This document shows positions 28,759-37,894 of a stretch of DNA of 62,934 nt, piece by piece. The translations under genes were made by a program, and so were the position numbers. Numbering within the stretch: position 1 is the stretch's first letter; the number at the start of each line of letters is the position of its first letter. The notes below the pieces were generated by a model. It worked only from the letters and a program-made list of their open reading frames with translations. It made no database searches and was not told the DNA's origin. The DNA is taken from the NCBI GenBank assembly GCA_021732995.1, contig JAKFWA010000049.1, forward strand, positions 37,497-100,430. The letters are read 5' to 3'. Origin of the DNA: Planctomycetaceae bacterium. Lineage in GTDB: Bacteria > Planctomycetota > Planctomycetia > Planctomycetales > Planctomycetaceae.

Positions 28759-30591
28759 GTGAGTGCTGTTCATCCTACAGTGGGTTTGTCCGACCATGGT
28801 CACGGACACGCTGGCCACCACGAGATCGGCTTCGTTGGTAAGTATATCTTTTCCAAAGACCATAAGGTCATCGGGATTCAGTTTCTTATTACGACGCTGC
28901 TGATGTTGATGGTCGGCGGGGCTCTGGCCCTGGGAGTCCGCTTCCAGCTGGCTTGGCCTTGGCGAGCGATGCCGCTGGTATCGCAATTGACCGGGGGACT
29001 TTTTGCCGCCGAAGGCGGTCAGATCTCTCCCGAGTTCTACACCATGCTTTTCACGATGCATGCGTCGGTGATGATCTTCCTGGTCATCATTCCGATCCTC
29101 GCAGGTGCGTTCGGCAACTTCCTGATTCCGCTCATGATCGGGGCGGACGATATGGCGTTTCCGACTCTGAATATGCTGAGCTACTGGTTCATGTGGCCAG
29201 CCATTGCCTGCTTCGGTATGAGCTTTACGGTGAATGGCTTGAACGCTGCTCCAGCTAACGGCTGGACTGCATACCCAGTTCTATCGGCGGTTGTTCAGGC
29301 TGCTCCAGGCGCGGGTGACGCTCAAACGTGGTGGTTGTTTGGTCTGACGCTGGTAGGTGTGTCGTCGATGATGGGTTCCGTCAATTACATGACGACTATC
29401 ATCAATATGCGTGCTCCGGGCATGACGTTGTTCCGTATGCCTCTGACGATCTGGAGTATGTTCATCACCGCGATTCTGCAGGCTTTTGCTCTTCCCGTTT
29501 TGACTGCCGCGGGCTTCATGCTGGTGGCGGAACGGACGCTTGGCTTCAAGTTCTTCGTGCCGGGCAACCTGTTGATTAACGATGCTCCTGCTACGGTTGG
29601 TGGTGGGCAGCCTTTGCTGTGGCAGCACTTGTTCTGGTTCTACTCGCACCCGGCTGTGTACATCATGCTGCTGCCGGCGATGGGTATGGTTTCGGACATG
29701 CTGGCTGCCCAAGTGCGTAAGCCAATCTTCGGGTACAAGCCGATGGTGTACTCGATGGCTGCGATCGCAGGACTGGGATTCATCGTGTGGGGGCACCACA
29801 TGTTTACCAGCGGTATGAATCCGGCTCTTGGCATGACGTTCATGATCTCAACGATGATGATTGCACTTCCGTCTGCGGTGAAGGTCTTCAACTGGATCGG
29901 AACGATCTGGGGTGGCAAGGTTCAGTTCAACACGGTGACTTTGAACTGTGTTGCCTTCGTGTCCATGTTCATTGTCGGTGGATTGAGCGGCATCTTCATG
30001 GCTGCCGTGCCTGTCGACATCTACTTCCACGACACGTACTTCATCGTTGCTCACTTCCATTATGTTTTGTTTGGTGCGACGTTGTTCGGCTGCTTCGGAG
30101 CGATCCAGTTCTGGTACCCGAAGATGTTCGGCCGGATGATGAGTGAGCGCCTCGGTAAGCTGCACTTTCTGCTGTCGTTCATTGGGTTCAACGGGACGTT
30201 TTTCCCGATGCACTTGCTGGGAATTGCAGGTTTCCCGCGACGCTACGCTGATCCATATATCCACCCATATATGGAGCACCTCATGCCGATCAATCGCTTC
30301 ATTACCCTGTGTGCGATTCTGATGGGTATTGCTCAGTTCATTCTGTTATTCAACTTCGCTTTTAGCTTCTTCGCTGGTAAGAAGGCTGGACGCAATCCTT
30401 GGAACGCGAACGGCCTTGAGTGGTCCGCTCCGTCACCCCCAGGACATGGTAACTTTGATGTCCCGCCGGTTTGCTACCGCGGTCCTTATGAGTATTCGTC
30501 ACCCTTGTCTGAGGGCACGGATTTCCTGATGCAGACAGATCCGCTCCGTCATACTGGCGGCGTGGGGAATGCTGGCGATGGTCACCACTAA
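28759..30591 (+). CDS. coxA: Cytochrome c oxidase subunit I (A2-type haem-copper oxidase)
   Basis: 610 residues, 12 or more helices. Haem and copper ligands are visible: FTMHASVM (low-spin haem), FYSHPAVYIM (CuB His and the crosslinking Tyr), WGHHMFTSG (two CuB His), and AHFHYVLFG (haem His). The helix VI motif is YSHPAVY without the Glu of GHPEVY, which marks the A2 (YS) subfamily of proton-pumping oxidases. D- and K-channel regions resemble type A (GAFGNFLIPLMIGADDMAFP; STMMIALPSAVK). GTG 28759 is the start. A His-rich N-terminus (DHGHGHAGHH) may bind metal. It overlaps the next gene by 23 bases or fewer. Confidence 0.97.
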   Translation: MSAVHPTVGLSDHGHGHAGHHEIGFVGKYIFSKDHKVIGIQFLITTLLMLMVGGALALGVRFQLAWPWRAMPLVSQLTGGLFAAEGGQISPEFYTMLFTMHASVMIFLVIIPILAGAFGNFLIPLMIGADDMAFPTLNMLSYWFMWPAIACFGMSFTVNGLNAAPANGWTAYPVLSAVVQAAPGAGDAQTWWLFGLTLVGVSSMMGSVNYMTTIINMRAPGMTLFRMPLTIWSMFITAILQAFALPVLTAAGFMLVAERTLGFKFFVPGNLLINDAPATVGGGQPLLWQHLFWFYSHPAVYIMLLPAMGMVSDMLAAQVRKPIFGYKPMVYSMAAIAGLGFIVWGHHMFTSGMNPALGMTFMISTMMIALPSAVKVFNWIGTIWGGKVQFNTVTLNCVAFVSMFIVGGLSGIFMAAVPVDIYFHDTYFIVAHFHYVLFGATLFGCFGAIQFWYPKMFGRMMSERLGKLHFLLSFIGFNGTFFPMHLLGIAGFPRRYADPYIHPYMEHLMPINRFITLCAILMGIAQFILLFNFAFSFFAGKKAGRNPWNANGLEWSAPSPPGHGNFDVPPVCYRGPYEYSSPLSEGTDFLMQTDPLRHTGGVGNAGDGHH

Positions 30592-31564
30592 GCACTCATC
30601 AGGAACGGATGCCGACTCCAGCTTGCGTTCACTGAGGACAGTGCACTTGCTGGCGGTTGTCGCGTTGGTGTTGTCTTTGGTGCCGATTTGCCTCGGTTCA
30701 CTTGTGACAACGCTGGGTGCGGGCATGGCGTTTCTGGATTGGCCGACGTCGGACGGTCAGGGAATGCTGGCCTATTCGTGGCTGCAATCGTCTGGTGACA
30801 AGTTCGTTGAGCATGGTCATCGACTGGCTGGTTTATTGATTGGGTTCGTCTCGCTGGCATTGTTTGGAACTGCGTGGTGCTTGCGAGTCGCACGTTCGGT
30901 TCGGATGTGCTGTCTGGTTGTCTTGTTGGGTGTTGTGTTTCAGGGCGTTCTGGGCGGCTTGCGAGTTCGCCTGGATCGGCAAGTGGTCGCTCTGGGACAT
31001 AGCGTATTTGGTTGTTTTGTATTTACGGCATTGTGGTTCACTGCCAGCGTGACCAGACCTCGAAAGATCGAGGCCGAAAAGGTCTCGTCGCAGTCGAGTT
31101 GGTTGCAGGTCTGGGCGGCCATTTTGCCAGTGGTTTGTGTAGCACAGTACATTGTTGGCGCTTTTATCCGGCACTTGGGAGAGTATTTGCATCTCCACTT
31201 GGCGGGGGCGATCAGTGTTGTCGCTGTGGCAACGGCGGCGACGATTGTCGCGTATCGAGTTTCGACGACGACCGGTCGTCGGATCGTCCGGTCGGTGATG
31301 GTCTTCGTCGGATTGCAGATTGGTTTGGGAGTTGTGGTCTGGTTGCAAAAGTTTGGGTTCGCGCCGTTGGGGTGGGTGGCTGAGTATCACTCGGTGGCAC
31401 AAATCGCGTCGCGATCTGCTCATACGGTGATTGGCATGTGTGTTGTTGCTTCGGCGGTGAATTGGTCTGCATCCGTGTTCCGGGTCAGCAACTGGGTTTC
31501 CCAGATGGCTGTCGGTGAGATTGGTGCGGGTAAGTCGCAGTCGTTCCGTTCTGCGTTGTCCTGA
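30569..31564 (+). CDS. ctaA: Haem A synthase (COX15/CtaA family)
   Basis: About 331 residues with eight predicted helices. It oxidises the C8 methyl of haem O to give haem A for the oxidase. Conserved histidines appear in VEHGHRLAG, in LHLHLAGA and in SAHTVIGM, as in the family. The reading frame overlaps the end of coxA; ATG 30569 opens the frame, but ATG 30578 has GGGGA at a better distance (9 bases) and may be the true start. Either way translation is likely coupled to coxA. Confidence 0.92.
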   Translation: MLAMVTTKHSSGTDADSSLRSLRTVHLLAVVALVLSLVPICLGSLVTTLGAGMAFLDWPTSDGQGMLAYSWLQSSGDKFVEHGHRLAGLLIGFVSLALFGTAWCLRVARSVRMCCLVVLLGVVFQGVLGGLRVRLDRQVVALGHSVFGCFVFTALWFTASVTRPRKIEAEKVSSQSSWLQVWAAILPVVCVAQYIVGAFIRHLGEYLHLHLAGAISVVAVATAATIVAYRVSTTTGRRIVRSVMVFVGLQIGLGVVVWLQKFGFAPLGWVAEYHSVAQIASRSAHTVIGMCVVASAVNWSASVFRVSNWVSQMAVGEIGAGKSQSFRSALS

Positions 31565-31575
31565 GGAATTCTGTT

Positions 31576-32511
31576 GTGAATGTTGCGAGTGCCACTACGA
31601 CGACTGAAAACAATGCGGGTGCATTGGATGTGGTGGCGCGCCTGTCTGATTACTGGCTGCTTGCCAAACCGAGAATCGCGGTAATGGCAATGTTTACTGT
31701 CGCCATCGGTTACGCGCTGGGGTTCCAGCAGACGACGGGCGGTGCGTTTCAAATCGCGGCGCTGGCGAATGCCTGCTTCGGGATCTTCTGCGTGGCTGTG
31801 TCATGCAGCTTTCTGAATCAGTGGCTGGAGCAGGACGTTGACCGCCGTATGAATCGCACGTGTCAGCGGCCATTGGCGGCTCGTCGTGTTTCATCTGGTG
31901 AAGTGCTGGCAATCGGTGTTGCGGCGGCGGTGTTGGGCATTGCCTGGCTCGTCACGCAGGTCAATCTGCTGACAGGTCTGGTATCGGTCACCGCACTCCT
32001 GAGCTATGTCGCTCTTTATACGCCGCTGAAGCGGGTGTCGTTCTTGTGTACTCAGATTGGTGCGTTGGCGGGAGCTTTGCCGCCGGTGCTGGGATGGTGT
32101 GCTGCTGGCGCTCAGCTTGATAGTGGGGCACTGGCTCTGTTCCTGCTGTTGTTCTGCTGGCAGTTTCCGCACTTTCTGGCGATCGCAACGATCTACCGTG
32201 CTGACTATGAGCACGCCGGATTGAAGATGCTGCCGGTGATGCCAGGCGGGATTAGCTGTGCGGGCTTGGTGAGTGTGGCTTATGCCGCCGCGTTGCTACC
32301 GGTCAGTTTTCTGGCTTACGGTTGTGGCGTTGGTGGTTACGTGTATTTGAGTCTGGTGCTGCTGGGAGGCTTGGCTTACCTCGCGGCATCAGTTCGCTTC
32401 TGGTTGTGTGATTCGGTTGTTCGAGCCCGGCAGCTTGTGCTGTGCTCGTTGATTTACTTGCCCGTCGTCTTGGTCGGGATGGTTGTTGATCAGTTTTGCA
32501 TTATTCGCTGA
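31576..32511 (+). CDS. ctaB: Haem O synthase (protohaem IX farnesyltransferase)
   Basis: 311 residues, UbiA-type prenyltransferase fold with about nine helices. The first Asp-rich site is in [15 protein letters not shown] and the second region is [15 protein letters not shown], both typical of COX10/CtaB. It adds a farnesyl group to haem B, giving the substrate of CtaA. Start GTG 31576 with GAGGA upstream, 11 bases after ctaA. Confidence 0.95.
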   Translation: MNVASATTTTENNAGALDVVARLSDYWLLAKPRIAVMAMFTVAIGYALGFQQTTGGAFQIAALANACFGIFCVAVSCSFLNQWLEQDVDRRMNRTCQRPLAARRVSSGEVLAIGVAAAVLGIAWLVTQVNLLTGLVSVTALLSYVALYTPLKRVSFLCTQIGALAGALPPVLGWCAAGAQLDSGALALFLLLFCWQFPHFLAIATIYRADYEHAGLKMLPVMPGGISCAGLVSVAYAAALLPVSFLAYGCGVGGYVYLSLVLLGGLAYLAASVRFWLCDSVVRARQLVLCSLIYLPVVLVGMVVDQFCIIR

Positions 32512-32564
32512 CTTGTTGTTGTTACGCTCCGTCTTCGAATGTGCTGTTTGAGGTGGGAATTACG

Positions 32565-33563
32565 ATGTCGCATTCCGGTACAGTTGCCGCTCAGCCGCCT
32601 GTGAAAATGGGTTTGGCGATTCCCAATTCGAAGCTGTGCATGTGGCTGTTTCTCGGCACGGAAATCATGTTTTTCACGGCGTTCATCGGGACCTATCTCG
32701 TGTTGAGATTGGGGTCTCCGGGATGGCCGAGCGATGTCGCCGACACGCATATCAATGTCCGGGCCGGCGGTGTTAACACCTTTGTGCTGATTTTTTCCAG
32801 CTATCTGGTTGTGCTGGCGCATGAGTCCATGCTGAAGCATCAGTTTCAGAAGGCTTGGAAGCTGATGTGTGCCGTGTTGTTCTTCGGCGTGGTGTTCCTC
32901 GGCATCAAGTCGATGGAGTACAAAGGCAAGTTTGATCACGACATTGTCCCCGGTCACATCGCGGAGAATGATGCGCAAGCACTGCAGAAGCTCGTTAACG
33001 AGTTTTCGAAGTCTCGCGACGCGATGACAAACGCTCTGATTACGGATGATCCGAAGTCAGAGAAGAAGCTGTCTCCAGCCCAGAAGCTGGTTGGATTGCC
33101 TCAGTTGATTTCTTCGGAGAGTGATACGACGAAGAAGGATGCATTGAAAGCATTGGGGGAGCTACGAGACGCAACCGCTCAACTCAAGGAGGGCGTTCGG
33201 AAAGATACCCTTGTGTTGCACACGGGCACCGATCACGAAGTGAATCCCGACATTACCACAAAGCTGGAGAAGTTCCGAACGAACGAGCATACGGCTCGTT
33301 ACTTCACGGCTCATGATCCGCACCCGATGGTTTACGGCAACGTGTTCGCTTCGGTCTATTTCCTGATGACTGGGTTCCACGCGATTCACGTGATCGTGGG
33401 CATGATCCTGTGGATCTTCCCCATTCTGAGAGGCGCGAAGCTGGATGCGTCCTACACGGACTGGGTCGAGAATAGCGGCCTGTATTGGCATTTCGTGGAC
33501 TTGGTCTGGATCTTCCTGTTCCCGTTGATCTACATCGTTGAGTTTGGTTCGCACGCAGTTTGA
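32565..33563 (+). CDS. coxC: Cytochrome c oxidase subunit III with a large insertion
   Basis: About 332 residues from ATG 32565, chosen because GAGGTGGGAA lies just upstream and the earlier frame (from 32496) would overlap ctaB. Core motifs are normal: [44 protein letters not shown], and [17 protein letters not shown]. Between the helix ending near SMEYK (about 119) and the helix starting near HPMVYG (about 253) is a charged, helix-prone insertion about 100 residues longer than the usual loop. The insertion is on the soluble side and could contact partner proteins; that is inference. Confidence 0.94.
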   Translation: MSHSGTVAAQPPVKMGLAIPNSKLCMWLFLGTEIMFFTAFIGTYLVLRLGSPGWPSDVADTHINVRAGGVNTFVLIFSSYLVVLAHESMLKHQFQKAWKLMCAVLFFGVVFLGIKSMEYKGKFDHDIVPGHIAENDAQALQKLVNEFSKSRDAMTNALITDDPKSEKKLSPAQKLVGLPQLISSESDTTKKDALKALGELRDATAQLKEGVRKDTLVLHTGTDHEVNPDITTKLEKFRTNEHTARYFTAHDPHPMVYGNVFASVYFLMTGFHAIHVIVGMILWIFPILRGAKLDASYTDWVENSGLYWHFVDLVWIFLFPLIYIVEFGSHAV

Positions 33564-33605
33564 TGATCGTCAGGGACAACGAACGTCAGTCGTCAGGGTA
33601 ATACT

Positions 33606-33989
33606 ATGAGTCATGAAGAGCATGCCGATCACGGCCACCTATATCGGTTCATCTTTGGTTTGCTGTGTGTGTTCACGGCAGTGTCATGGCTGGCTGATGA
33701 ATGCAAGGAATATATCCCCGGCGTTTGGCTGCTGCCGATCATCGTGCTGGGCGTGGCTGTCATGAAGGCGCTGTGCGTCCTGTTGATCTTCATGCACATC
33801 AAGTTTGAGCGTGCCTGGAAGTACGTGTTGCTGGCTCCGACAACGATTCTGGCGATTGGGTTGCCACTGGCTCTGTTGCCAGATGTGGGTGTGCACTACT
33901 ACCACATGGACGTTCCACAGGATCCGATTTCAGATCAGGCCTTCGAGGATCTGGAACCGACGAGCGATGCCGGGCATTCGTCGCACTAA
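33606..33989 (+). CDS. coxD: Cytochrome c oxidase subunit IV (bacterial type)
   Basis: 127 residues with three hydrophobic helices and the motif FMHIKFERAWKY, typical of the small subunit IV of bacterial oxidases. The N-terminus is His-rich (SHEEHADHGH), as in coxA here. Last gene before the strong terminator at 34016-34048. Confidence 0.9.
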   Translation: MSHEEHADHGHLYRFIFGLLCVFTAVSWLADECKEYIPGVWLLPIIVLGVAVMKALCVLLIFMHIKFERAWKYVLLAPTTILAIGLPLALLPDVGVHYYHMDVPQDPISDQAFEDLEPTSDAGHSSH

Positions 33990-34015
33990 TCGCGCGTTTG
34001 ATATTTGAGTCATCC

Positions 34016-34048
34016 AAGCCCGACCTCGCTCGTTGAGGTCGGGCTTTT
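34016..34048 (+). terminator. Strong intrinsic terminator of the bc-oxidase operon
   Basis: AAGCCCGACCTC (34016-34027) and GAGGTCGGGCTT (34035-34046) form a perfect 12-bp stem with a 7-base loop, ending in TTTT. It closes the Rieske-to-coxD run and rules out the upstream TTG (34033) as the start of the next gene. Confidence 0.92.
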
Positions 34049-34065
34049 GTCATTCAGGTGCTGAA

Positions 34066-34995
34066 GTGGAAGACCTTGTCTTTGACGTCCAGTCTGTTTC
34101 GCACCGTTATGGGCAGGCAGTCGCGTTGGACGAGGTCTCGTTTCAGGTGCCGCGCGGCAGCATGTTCGGCTTCCTCGGGCCTAACGGCAGCGGTAAGTCG
34201 ACGCTGTTCGGTGTGCTTAGTTCGCTGCTTCCTGTGCAGTCTGGCGCTGTGCGTGCGCTGGGTATCGATCTGTCCGGTAACCTGCTGGAGTACCGGCGTC
34301 AGATTGGAGTGGCCTTTCAGAGTCCCAGCCTGGATCGACGTCTCACGGTGATGGAGAATCTCGTCTGTCACGGGCAGTTGTTCGGCCTAAGTGGTCCTTC
34401 GCTCAAGAGTCGTATCAAAGAATTGTGCGAGCGTTTTCGCGTGTGGGATCGGGCTGCCGATCGAGTAGAGGTGCTTTCGGGGGGACTTCGCCGACGCGTG
34501 GAACTGGCCAAGTGTCTGATCCATCGGCCGCAGGTGCTCCTGTTGGACGAGCCTTCGTCGGGACTTGATCCCGGAGCGCGGCGGGAGTTTTGGGATTCTG
34601 TGGAAGAACTGCGTCAGCAGGACGGCATCACCGTTGTCGTGGCCACGCACCTGATGGACGAGGCGGAGCGTTGCGACCGGCTGGTGTTGCTCAATCGCGG
34701 GAAGGTCGCGGCGGACGATCGGGCTCAGGTGCTGAAGCAGAAGATCTCCGGCGAGACGCTGACGATTCAGGCCGATCGCTTGGACGAGCTGAAACGCAAG
34801 CTTTCGAGTGATCTGGGGCTTGAGTGCCATCGTCACGGCGACGCCTTGCGTTTGCACTGCAGCGATGGGCATCAACTGCTGGCCCAGATCATGGATCGGT
34901 ATCGAGCGGACGTGCGGAGTATCTCGCTCAGTGCGCCGACGTTGGAGGATGTGTACTTCGCAGTGACCGGGCAGGATTTTTCTGACGTGAAGTGA
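34066..34995 (+). CDS. ABC transporter ATP-binding protein
   Basis: About 309 residues from GTG 34066 (AGG upstream; earlier codons lie in the terminator). Walker A GPNGSGKST, Q-loop AFQSPSLD, signature LSGGLRRRVE, Walker B VLLLDEPSSG and H-loop VATHLMDEA are all present. It resembles the NatA/CcmA-like DRA family of drug/lipid exporters. The partner permease follows at 35038. The position between oxidase genes and SCO1 suggests a part in oxidase assembly or metal/haem handling, but the family alone does not show the substrate. Confidence 0.93.
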   Translation: MEDLVFDVQSVSHRYGQAVALDEVSFQVPRGSMFGFLGPNGSGKSTLFGVLSSLLPVQSGAVRALGIDLSGNLLEYRRQIGVAFQSPSLDRRLTVMENLVCHGQLFGLSGPSLKSRIKELCERFRVWDRAADRVEVLSGGLRRRVELAKCLIHRPQVLLLDEPSSGLDPGARREFWDSVEELRQQDGITVVVATHLMDEAERCDRLVLLNRGKVAADDRAQVLKQKISGETLTIQADRLDELKRKLSSDLGLECHRHGDALRLHCSDGHQLLAQIMDRYRADVRSISLSAPTLEDVYFAVTGQDFSDVK

Positions 34996-35037
34996 TTCAC
35001 GTTGTACTGAGAACGGCACAACGCAGCGGGAGTTGTA

Positions 35038-35901
35038 ATGTCATCGAGTGGATTGGGAGCACGTTGCTTCGCCGTATGGGCGCTGGGTCGACGAGAGATC
35101 GTTCGATTCACGCGTCAGCGGTCGCGTTTTATCGGCGCGCTGGCTCAACCACTGCTGTTCTGGGTTTTGTTTGGAGCCGGTTTACACGGCTCGTTTCGGG
35201 CCCCCGACTGGGCGGCTCAGACGATGAGCTATCAGGAGTATTTTTTCCCCGGCATTGCCGTCCTGATCCTGTTGTTCACGGCAATCTTCTCGTCGATTTC
35301 GATCATTGAAGATCGGCATGAGGGCTTTTTGCAGGGGGTTCTGGTTGCTCCGGTTTCGAAGCTGGAACTCGTTTTAGGAAAGGTTCTGGGAGGAACCCTA
35401 CTGGCGGTGCTGCAGGCAGTGTTGTTCCTGATCGTGGGCGGAGTGATGTCCGGAATCGGTCTGGCGCCCGCGATGGGGATTCAGGTCTCCGTCGTTTCGG
35501 CGGTGGAACTGGTGTTGTTCATGAGTGTGATCGCTCTGGGGCTGGCCGGGCTGGGTTTCATGATTGCCTGGTGGTTCGATTCGGTGCAGGGATTTCACGC
35601 GATCATGAGCGTCGTGCTGATGCCGATGTGGCTGCTGTCAGGGGCATTTTTCCCAGGAGACGGAGTGGGCTGGTTGTCGTGGATCGTGCGTCTAAATCCG
35701 CTAACCTATGGGGTCGCTGGAATTCGGTGGCTGCTTTACGCCGAGGGCTCTGCTCCGCTTAAGGTCGTGGCCAGTTCAAGCCAGCCTGCATTTCCCACAT
35801 GTATCGCCGTCACACTGCTGTTTGCAGTGATTACTGTTCTGGGTGGTCAGTTCGTTGCTTCGCGAACAGCTCGGCCCCGTAAGATCAAAACTTCAAAGTA
35901 G
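35038..35901 (+). CDS. ABC-2 type permease
   Basis: 287 residues with about six membrane helices, ABC-2 fold: an N-terminal helix pair, EYFFPGIAVLILLFTAIFSS, and the C-terminal family motif PLTYGVAGIRWLL. It pairs with the ATPase 42 bases upstream. It is followed by SCO1 after only 6 bases, so these genes are cotranscribed. Substrate unknown. Confidence 0.92.
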   Translation: MSSSGLGARCFAVWALGRREIVRFTRQRSRFIGALAQPLLFWVLFGAGLHGSFRAPDWAAQTMSYQEYFFPGIAVLILLFTAIFSSISIIEDRHEGFLQGVLVAPVSKLELVLGKVLGGTLLAVLQAVLFLIVGGVMSGIGLAPAMGIQVSVVSAVELVLFMSVIALGLAGLGFMIAWWFDSVQGFHAIMSVVLMPMWLLSGAFFPGDGVGWLSWIVRLNPLTYGVAGIRWLLYAEGSAPLKVVASSSQPAFPTCIAVTLLFAVITVLGGQFVASRTARPRKIKTSK

Positions 35902-35907
35902 TAACTC

Positions 35908-36669
35908 ATGTCTGATGACCATGAACCAACCAGCCGACGGCGCATGCGCCCGTTTGTCTTTTTGATCGGGTCTGGCTTATGGATCGCTGTCTTCGTGGTG
36001 CTGTTTATCGCCATGCGGCAGCGGAGCGTTCTGGAAGCCGGGGCACAGGGGGACGCGGCGACGCTTCAGAAGGCTGATGATCCCGTGGTTGTCCCGCAGC
36101 TTGCTAAGGTTGAATGGCCGGTTCGCGATGTGCCTGAGTTCTCATTGACCAATCAGGACAGCGCGACAGTTTCTAAAGAGACTCTAGCTGGCCGGCCGTG
36201 GGTGGCGGCGTTTGTGTTCACTCGTTGTGCTGGTTCCTGTCCGAAGGTGATGGGGCAATTGAAAGTGCTGCAGAATCGGCTCAAAGAACTGCCGGTGATG
36301 TTCGTAGCCTTCAGTGTGCAGCCTGAGAACGATACGCCGGAAGTGCTTCAGACCTACGCGAAGGGGTTGGGGGTCGACTCAAGGAAGTGGCACTTCCTGA
36401 CAGGAGACAAGGACGAGATTCACGGCCTGATTCGAAATGGGTTCTATCAGTATGTGGCTCCCGCGCGGCAGGCTGTGCCGGAGCCGGGTTGGGAAGTCGA
36501 GCACACGAATAATGTCTGCCTGGTTGATCAGCAGGGCCGTGTGGTTGGGAGTTTTGATTCACTCAAGGATGAGGAGATCGCGAAGCTCCGAAAGGAAGTC
36601 GATCGGCTGCTTCGCAACGAAGATCCTCAGGAAGCCGCAAAACCTGTCACCAAAGACGAGGCCAAGTAG
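35908..36669 (+). CDS. SCO1/SenC copper chaperone for the CuA site
   Basis: 253 residues with an N-terminal membrane anchor (about 15-36) and a thioredoxin-like domain facing the periplasm. The copper ligands are both present: CAGSCP (Cys-x3-Cys-Pro) and the distant His in EVEHTNNVCLVD. The protein should deliver copper to, or reduce the cysteines of, the CuA site in CoxB. It sits in the expected neighbourhood downstream of the oxidase genes. Confidence 0.95.
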   Translation: MSDDHEPTSRRRMRPFVFLIGSGLWIAVFVVLFIAMRQRSVLEAGAQGDAATLQKADDPVVVPQLAKVEWPVRDVPEFSLTNQDSATVSKETLAGRPWVAAFVFTRCAGSCPKVMGQLKVLQNRLKELPVMFVAFSVQPENDTPEVLQTYAKGLGVDSRKWHFLTGDKDEIHGLIRNGFYQYVAPARQAVPEPGWEVEHTNNVCLVDQQGRVVGSFDSLKDEEIAKLRKEVDRLLRNEDPQEAAKPVTKDEAK

Positions 36670-36716
36670 CACTGAGGTGTTGAGTCGGATCGTGTGGATT
36701 CAATTGAGGAACGAGT

Positions 36717-37169
36717 GTGGAACTTCCTGGTTGGTGTAAGGCGCTGCCTGCGGTGAACGCGTCACTGAACTTTCTGGCGACGGTGTTGCTGGTTGTTGGC
36801 TGGCGGTTGATTAAGGCGGGGCGCCGAGATGCGCATCGCAATGTGATGTTGAGCGCGTTTGGCGTTTCGATTGCGTTTCTGGGCTGTTACGTGGTCTATC
36901 ATGCGGGGCTGAGCTACTACACCGGGACTCATGGCAAGGCGTTTGAAGGGCAGGGGATTGCCCGACCGATCTACTTCGCCATCCTGATCAGTCATGTGCT
37001 GCTGGCGATTGTCGTGCCGGTGCTAGCCATCGTGACGATTCGTCGAGGGTTGCGGGCAGAATGGGCTGCCCATCGAAGAATTGCGAAGATTACATTTCCG
37101 ATCTGGCTGTATGTGTCGGTGACAGGCGTTGTGATTTACGGAATGCTGTACCATTGGCCGGCGGGTTAG
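36717..37169 (+). CDS. DUF420 membrane protein (CtaM-like)
   Basis: 150 residues with four helices and the DUF420 pattern, including NVMLSAFGVSIAFL, VVYHAG, YFAILISHVLLAIVVP, AHRRIAKITFPIWLYVSVTGVVIY. Bacillus CtaM (YozB), a DUF420 protein, is needed to make haem-A oxidases active, and this gene sits next to SCO1 in an oxidase cluster, so the same role is likely. Start GTG 36717. Confidence 0.85.
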   Translation: MELPGWCKALPAVNASLNFLATVLLVVGWRLIKAGRRDAHRNVMLSAFGVSIAFLGCYVVYHAGLSYYTGTHGKAFEGQGIARPIYFAILISHVLLAIVVPVLAIVTIRRGLRAEWAAHRRIAKITFPIWLYVSVTGVVIYGMLYHWPAG

Positions 37170-37219
37170 ATTCTGATTCCGACGCTAAGTCGGGCTTGCT
37201 GAAAGTTGCGGAGGTTACT

Positions 37220-37486
37220 GTGAGTCGTTGGTTGAGTCTGTTGGTTGTGGCGCTGCTGCTCTGCGGGGCCGTCGGCGATCTGGGAATGTCGCCAGCGAAC
37301 GCTTGTCCGATGTGCAAGGCGGCGCTGGAAGAAGACGACATGAAGCCGATGGCTTATCAGACGAGCATCCTGTTTATGCTCAGTATGCCCATGGCCATCT
37401 TTGGTACCATTGGGTTGGTGTTGGTTCGCGTCAACCGCAACGAAACACTTGCTCTGCAGGCGACCGCACTTTTGGCTGAGGGTTAA
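37220..37486 (+). CDS. Small membrane protein with CPMC motif
   Basis: 88 residues from GTG 37220, which has GGAGG five bases upstream; longer in-frame starts overlap the DUF420 gene. An N-terminal signal or anchor (RWLSLLVVALLLCGAVG) is followed by NACPMCKAALEEDD and a second helix (ILFMLSMPMAIFGTIGLVLV). The Cys-Pro-x-Cys faces the periplasm in this model and could bind copper or act as a redox pair, fitting the SCO1/CtaM neighbourhood. I know no named function. Confidence 0.75.
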   Translation: MSRWLSLLVVALLLCGAVGDLGMSPANACPMCKAALEEDDMKPMAYQTSILFMLSMPMAIFGTIGLVLVRVNRNETLALQATALLAEG

Positions 37487-37487
37487 G

Positions 37488-37871
37488 TTGGACGAGCAGC
37501 CCGGAGCGGACCCTCAAGCGGCCGCAGATCAAAGTCGTCAGCAGCGAATACTCGCTCAATTGGGCTGGTGGCGATGGCCGGAAGTTGGGTTGTTTCTGGT
37601 GCTCAGCCTGGCTGATATCGCGTTGACGTACGTGCTCATTGGCTATCACGGACACATTGAAGCAAACCCGGTCGCCGGCTTCTTTGTGGACGGTTGGGGA
37701 TTGAAAGGTTTGGCCGGTTTCAAGTTCGCGATGCTCGCCGTGATCCTGGGATTGGTGCACGCGATTTATGCGAAGCGTCCGATGGCGGCCCGTCGCGTTG
37801 CTCAGTGGGCAGTTCTGGTGTCAGGAATCGTGGTGGTCTACAGCGTGGTCTTGCTTGCGAGGCCTCAATAG
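37488..37871 (+). CDS. DUF5658-like small membrane protein
   Basis: About 127 residues from TTG 37488 with GAGGG just upstream, one base after the previous stop codon. Three helices and the motif LADIALTYVLIGYHGHIEANPVAGFF, of the DUF5658 type. Function unknown. Translationally coupled to the CPMC protein, and the last gene of the oxidase-maturation run. Confidence 0.75.
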   Translation: MDEQPGADPQAAADQSRQQRILAQLGWWRWPEVGLFLVLSLADIALTYVLIGYHGHIEANPVAGFFVDGWGLKGLAGFKFAMLAVILGLVHAIYAKRPMAARRVAQWAVLVSGIVVVYSVVLLARPQ

Positions 37872-37894
37872 CGGCGGGTTCTCAGTTTCTTTGA

